Assembly (NCBI GenBank): GCA_900404475.1
Contig: OUQQ01000367.1
Span: 1 to 22,009 of the forward strand
From: Spongospora subterranea
Lineage: Eukaryota; Endomyxa; Phytomyxea; Plasmodiophorida; Plasmodiophoridae
Reading direction: 5' to 3'
DNA length: 22,009 nucleotides
The notes beneath the pieces were generated by a model. It did not search any database. It was given only the letters and a program-made list of their open reading frames with translations, and was not told where the DNA came from. Both the position numbers and the translations under genes were made by a program. Position 1 is the first letter of the stretch; every line of letters starts with the position of its first letter. Positions 21,474 to 22,009 of this stretch are shown here, piece after piece.

Positions 21474-22009
21474 ATGAATATCGCCACAGACAACGGGGCA
21501 TTCGGCTTCAACACTCCCGATAATACAGTCCATGATCGGGATCGGGATTCCAACCTGCAGCGACTGATCTCGCGGGCTTCTTTTGCAAGAACCAGGTTCT
21601 CTCATATCTTATCGCTTCTTGAGCAAATTCAAAGCTATGGGGAAAACGTGTCAGGCCAGATGGCACATATTAGAACCTGTATCAATATGGTTCGCCAAAT
21701 TGAGTTTAACAACACACAAGGAATGTCGCAATACGATATTCTGCTAGCTCTGACAAAAATAGACGCCTTGGCCGATCAAGCAACCATGCAGTTGTGCTAT
21801 TTACAGGAGTGGCAACACAAGTTTATAATCGGAGAGCTTGATAAACGCCTTTCTCAGGTCTTGAATGAGCATACCACCGCCAAACTGCTGATTGACCAGC
21901 TCAGACGAATACAAGCGGCAAGAATGACTCTACACTCGCAGATAATCGACGATTTAAAAACGTCCGCCGAGGACAGTTTTGCTTGGCCTGATAACGTTGA
22001 TTACATTTT
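21474..22009 (+). CDS. uncharacterised helical/coiled-coil protein, 5' part only
   Basis: The frame is open from the first ATG after an in-frame TAG (21474) to the end of the window, 178 complete codons with no stop. After a polar, charged start (HDRDRDSN) the peptide is almost wholly helix-forming. It has heptad-like spacing of Leu/Ile, for example SHILSLLEQIQSY, LLALTKIDALADQ, IGELDKRLSQVL and LLIDQLRRIQ. No membrane segment, signal peptide or catalytic motif is visible. I do not recognise the family; a structural or tethering subunit is a guess. The 3' end lies outside the window, and introns further on are likely. Confidence 0.65.
   Translation, partial: MNIATDNGAFGFNTPDNTVHDRDRDSNLQRLISRASFARTRFSHILSLLEQIQSYGENVSGQMAHIRTCINMVRQIEFNNTQGMSQYDILLALTKIDALADQATMQLCYLQEWQHKFIIGELDKRLSQVLNEHTTAKLLIDQLRRIQAARMTLHSQIIDDLKTSAEDSFAWPDNVDYI

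Overview
This window is nuclear DNA from a gene-dense eukaryote. Ten genes are recognisable. Every one is interrupted by very short GT-AG introns: I place 48, ranging from 35 to 118 nt, and 45 of them are 66 nt or shorter. Many introns carry a CTAAC/CTAAT-like branch site close to the 3' end. All three standard stop codons are used. The gene set (class III PI3-kinase, Vti1 SNARE, KNL1 with MELT motifs, a UPRT-like protein, TBC1D23, a FAM241-type membrane protein) points to an opisthokont with a compact genome, such as an early-diverging fungal or holozoan lineage or a reduced animal. The sequence alone does not settle which.

Layout. 59-918 (+) ZFAND1-type AN1 zinc-finger protein. 1068-1562 (+) FAM241-like small membrane protein. 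1563-2177 has no assigned gene but holds a 104-codon open frame. 2178-5389 (+) VPS34/PIK3C3 in 16 exons. 5435-6266 (-) VTI1-like SNARE. 6475-7294 (+) METTL21-type methyltransferase, divergent from VTI1 across a GC-rich 208-bp spacer. 7542-8262 (+) MPV17/SYM1-family protein. 8263-10576 is gene-poor and repeat-rich: a large imperfect inverted repeat, hairpins and a 31-bp tandem repeat. 10577-11170 (+) riboflavin kinase. 11210-14362 (-) KNL1/Spc7 kinetochore scaffold. 14363-16183 has no host gene but holds a decayed reverse transcriptase on the minus strand. 16184-17128 (-) UPRT-like protein. 17137-19656 (-) TBC1D23-like protein, whose stop codon lies 8 bp before the UPRT start. 19730-19960 (-) is an unassigned small ORF. 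19917-20692 is a duplicated 388-bp block around a single N, almost certainly an unmerged contig overlap. 21474-22009 (+) is the 5' part of an uncharacterised coiled-coil gene that runs off the window.

Functional themes. VPS34 (PI3P synthesis on endosomes), VTI1 (Golgi/endosome SNARE) and TBC1D23 (capture of endosome-derived vesicles at the trans-Golgi) all act in the endosome-Golgi route, although I see no reason to treat them as a cluster. The other genes are housekeeping. Points most worth a second look: the UPRT has lost its PRPP and uracil motifs; TBC1D23 has both catalytic TBC fingers and a 16-nt microexon; the TBC1D23-UPRT spacing is operon-like; and the assembly break at 20304 needs repair.

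All gene models were built by hand from reading frames, splice signals and family resemblance. No searches could be run.
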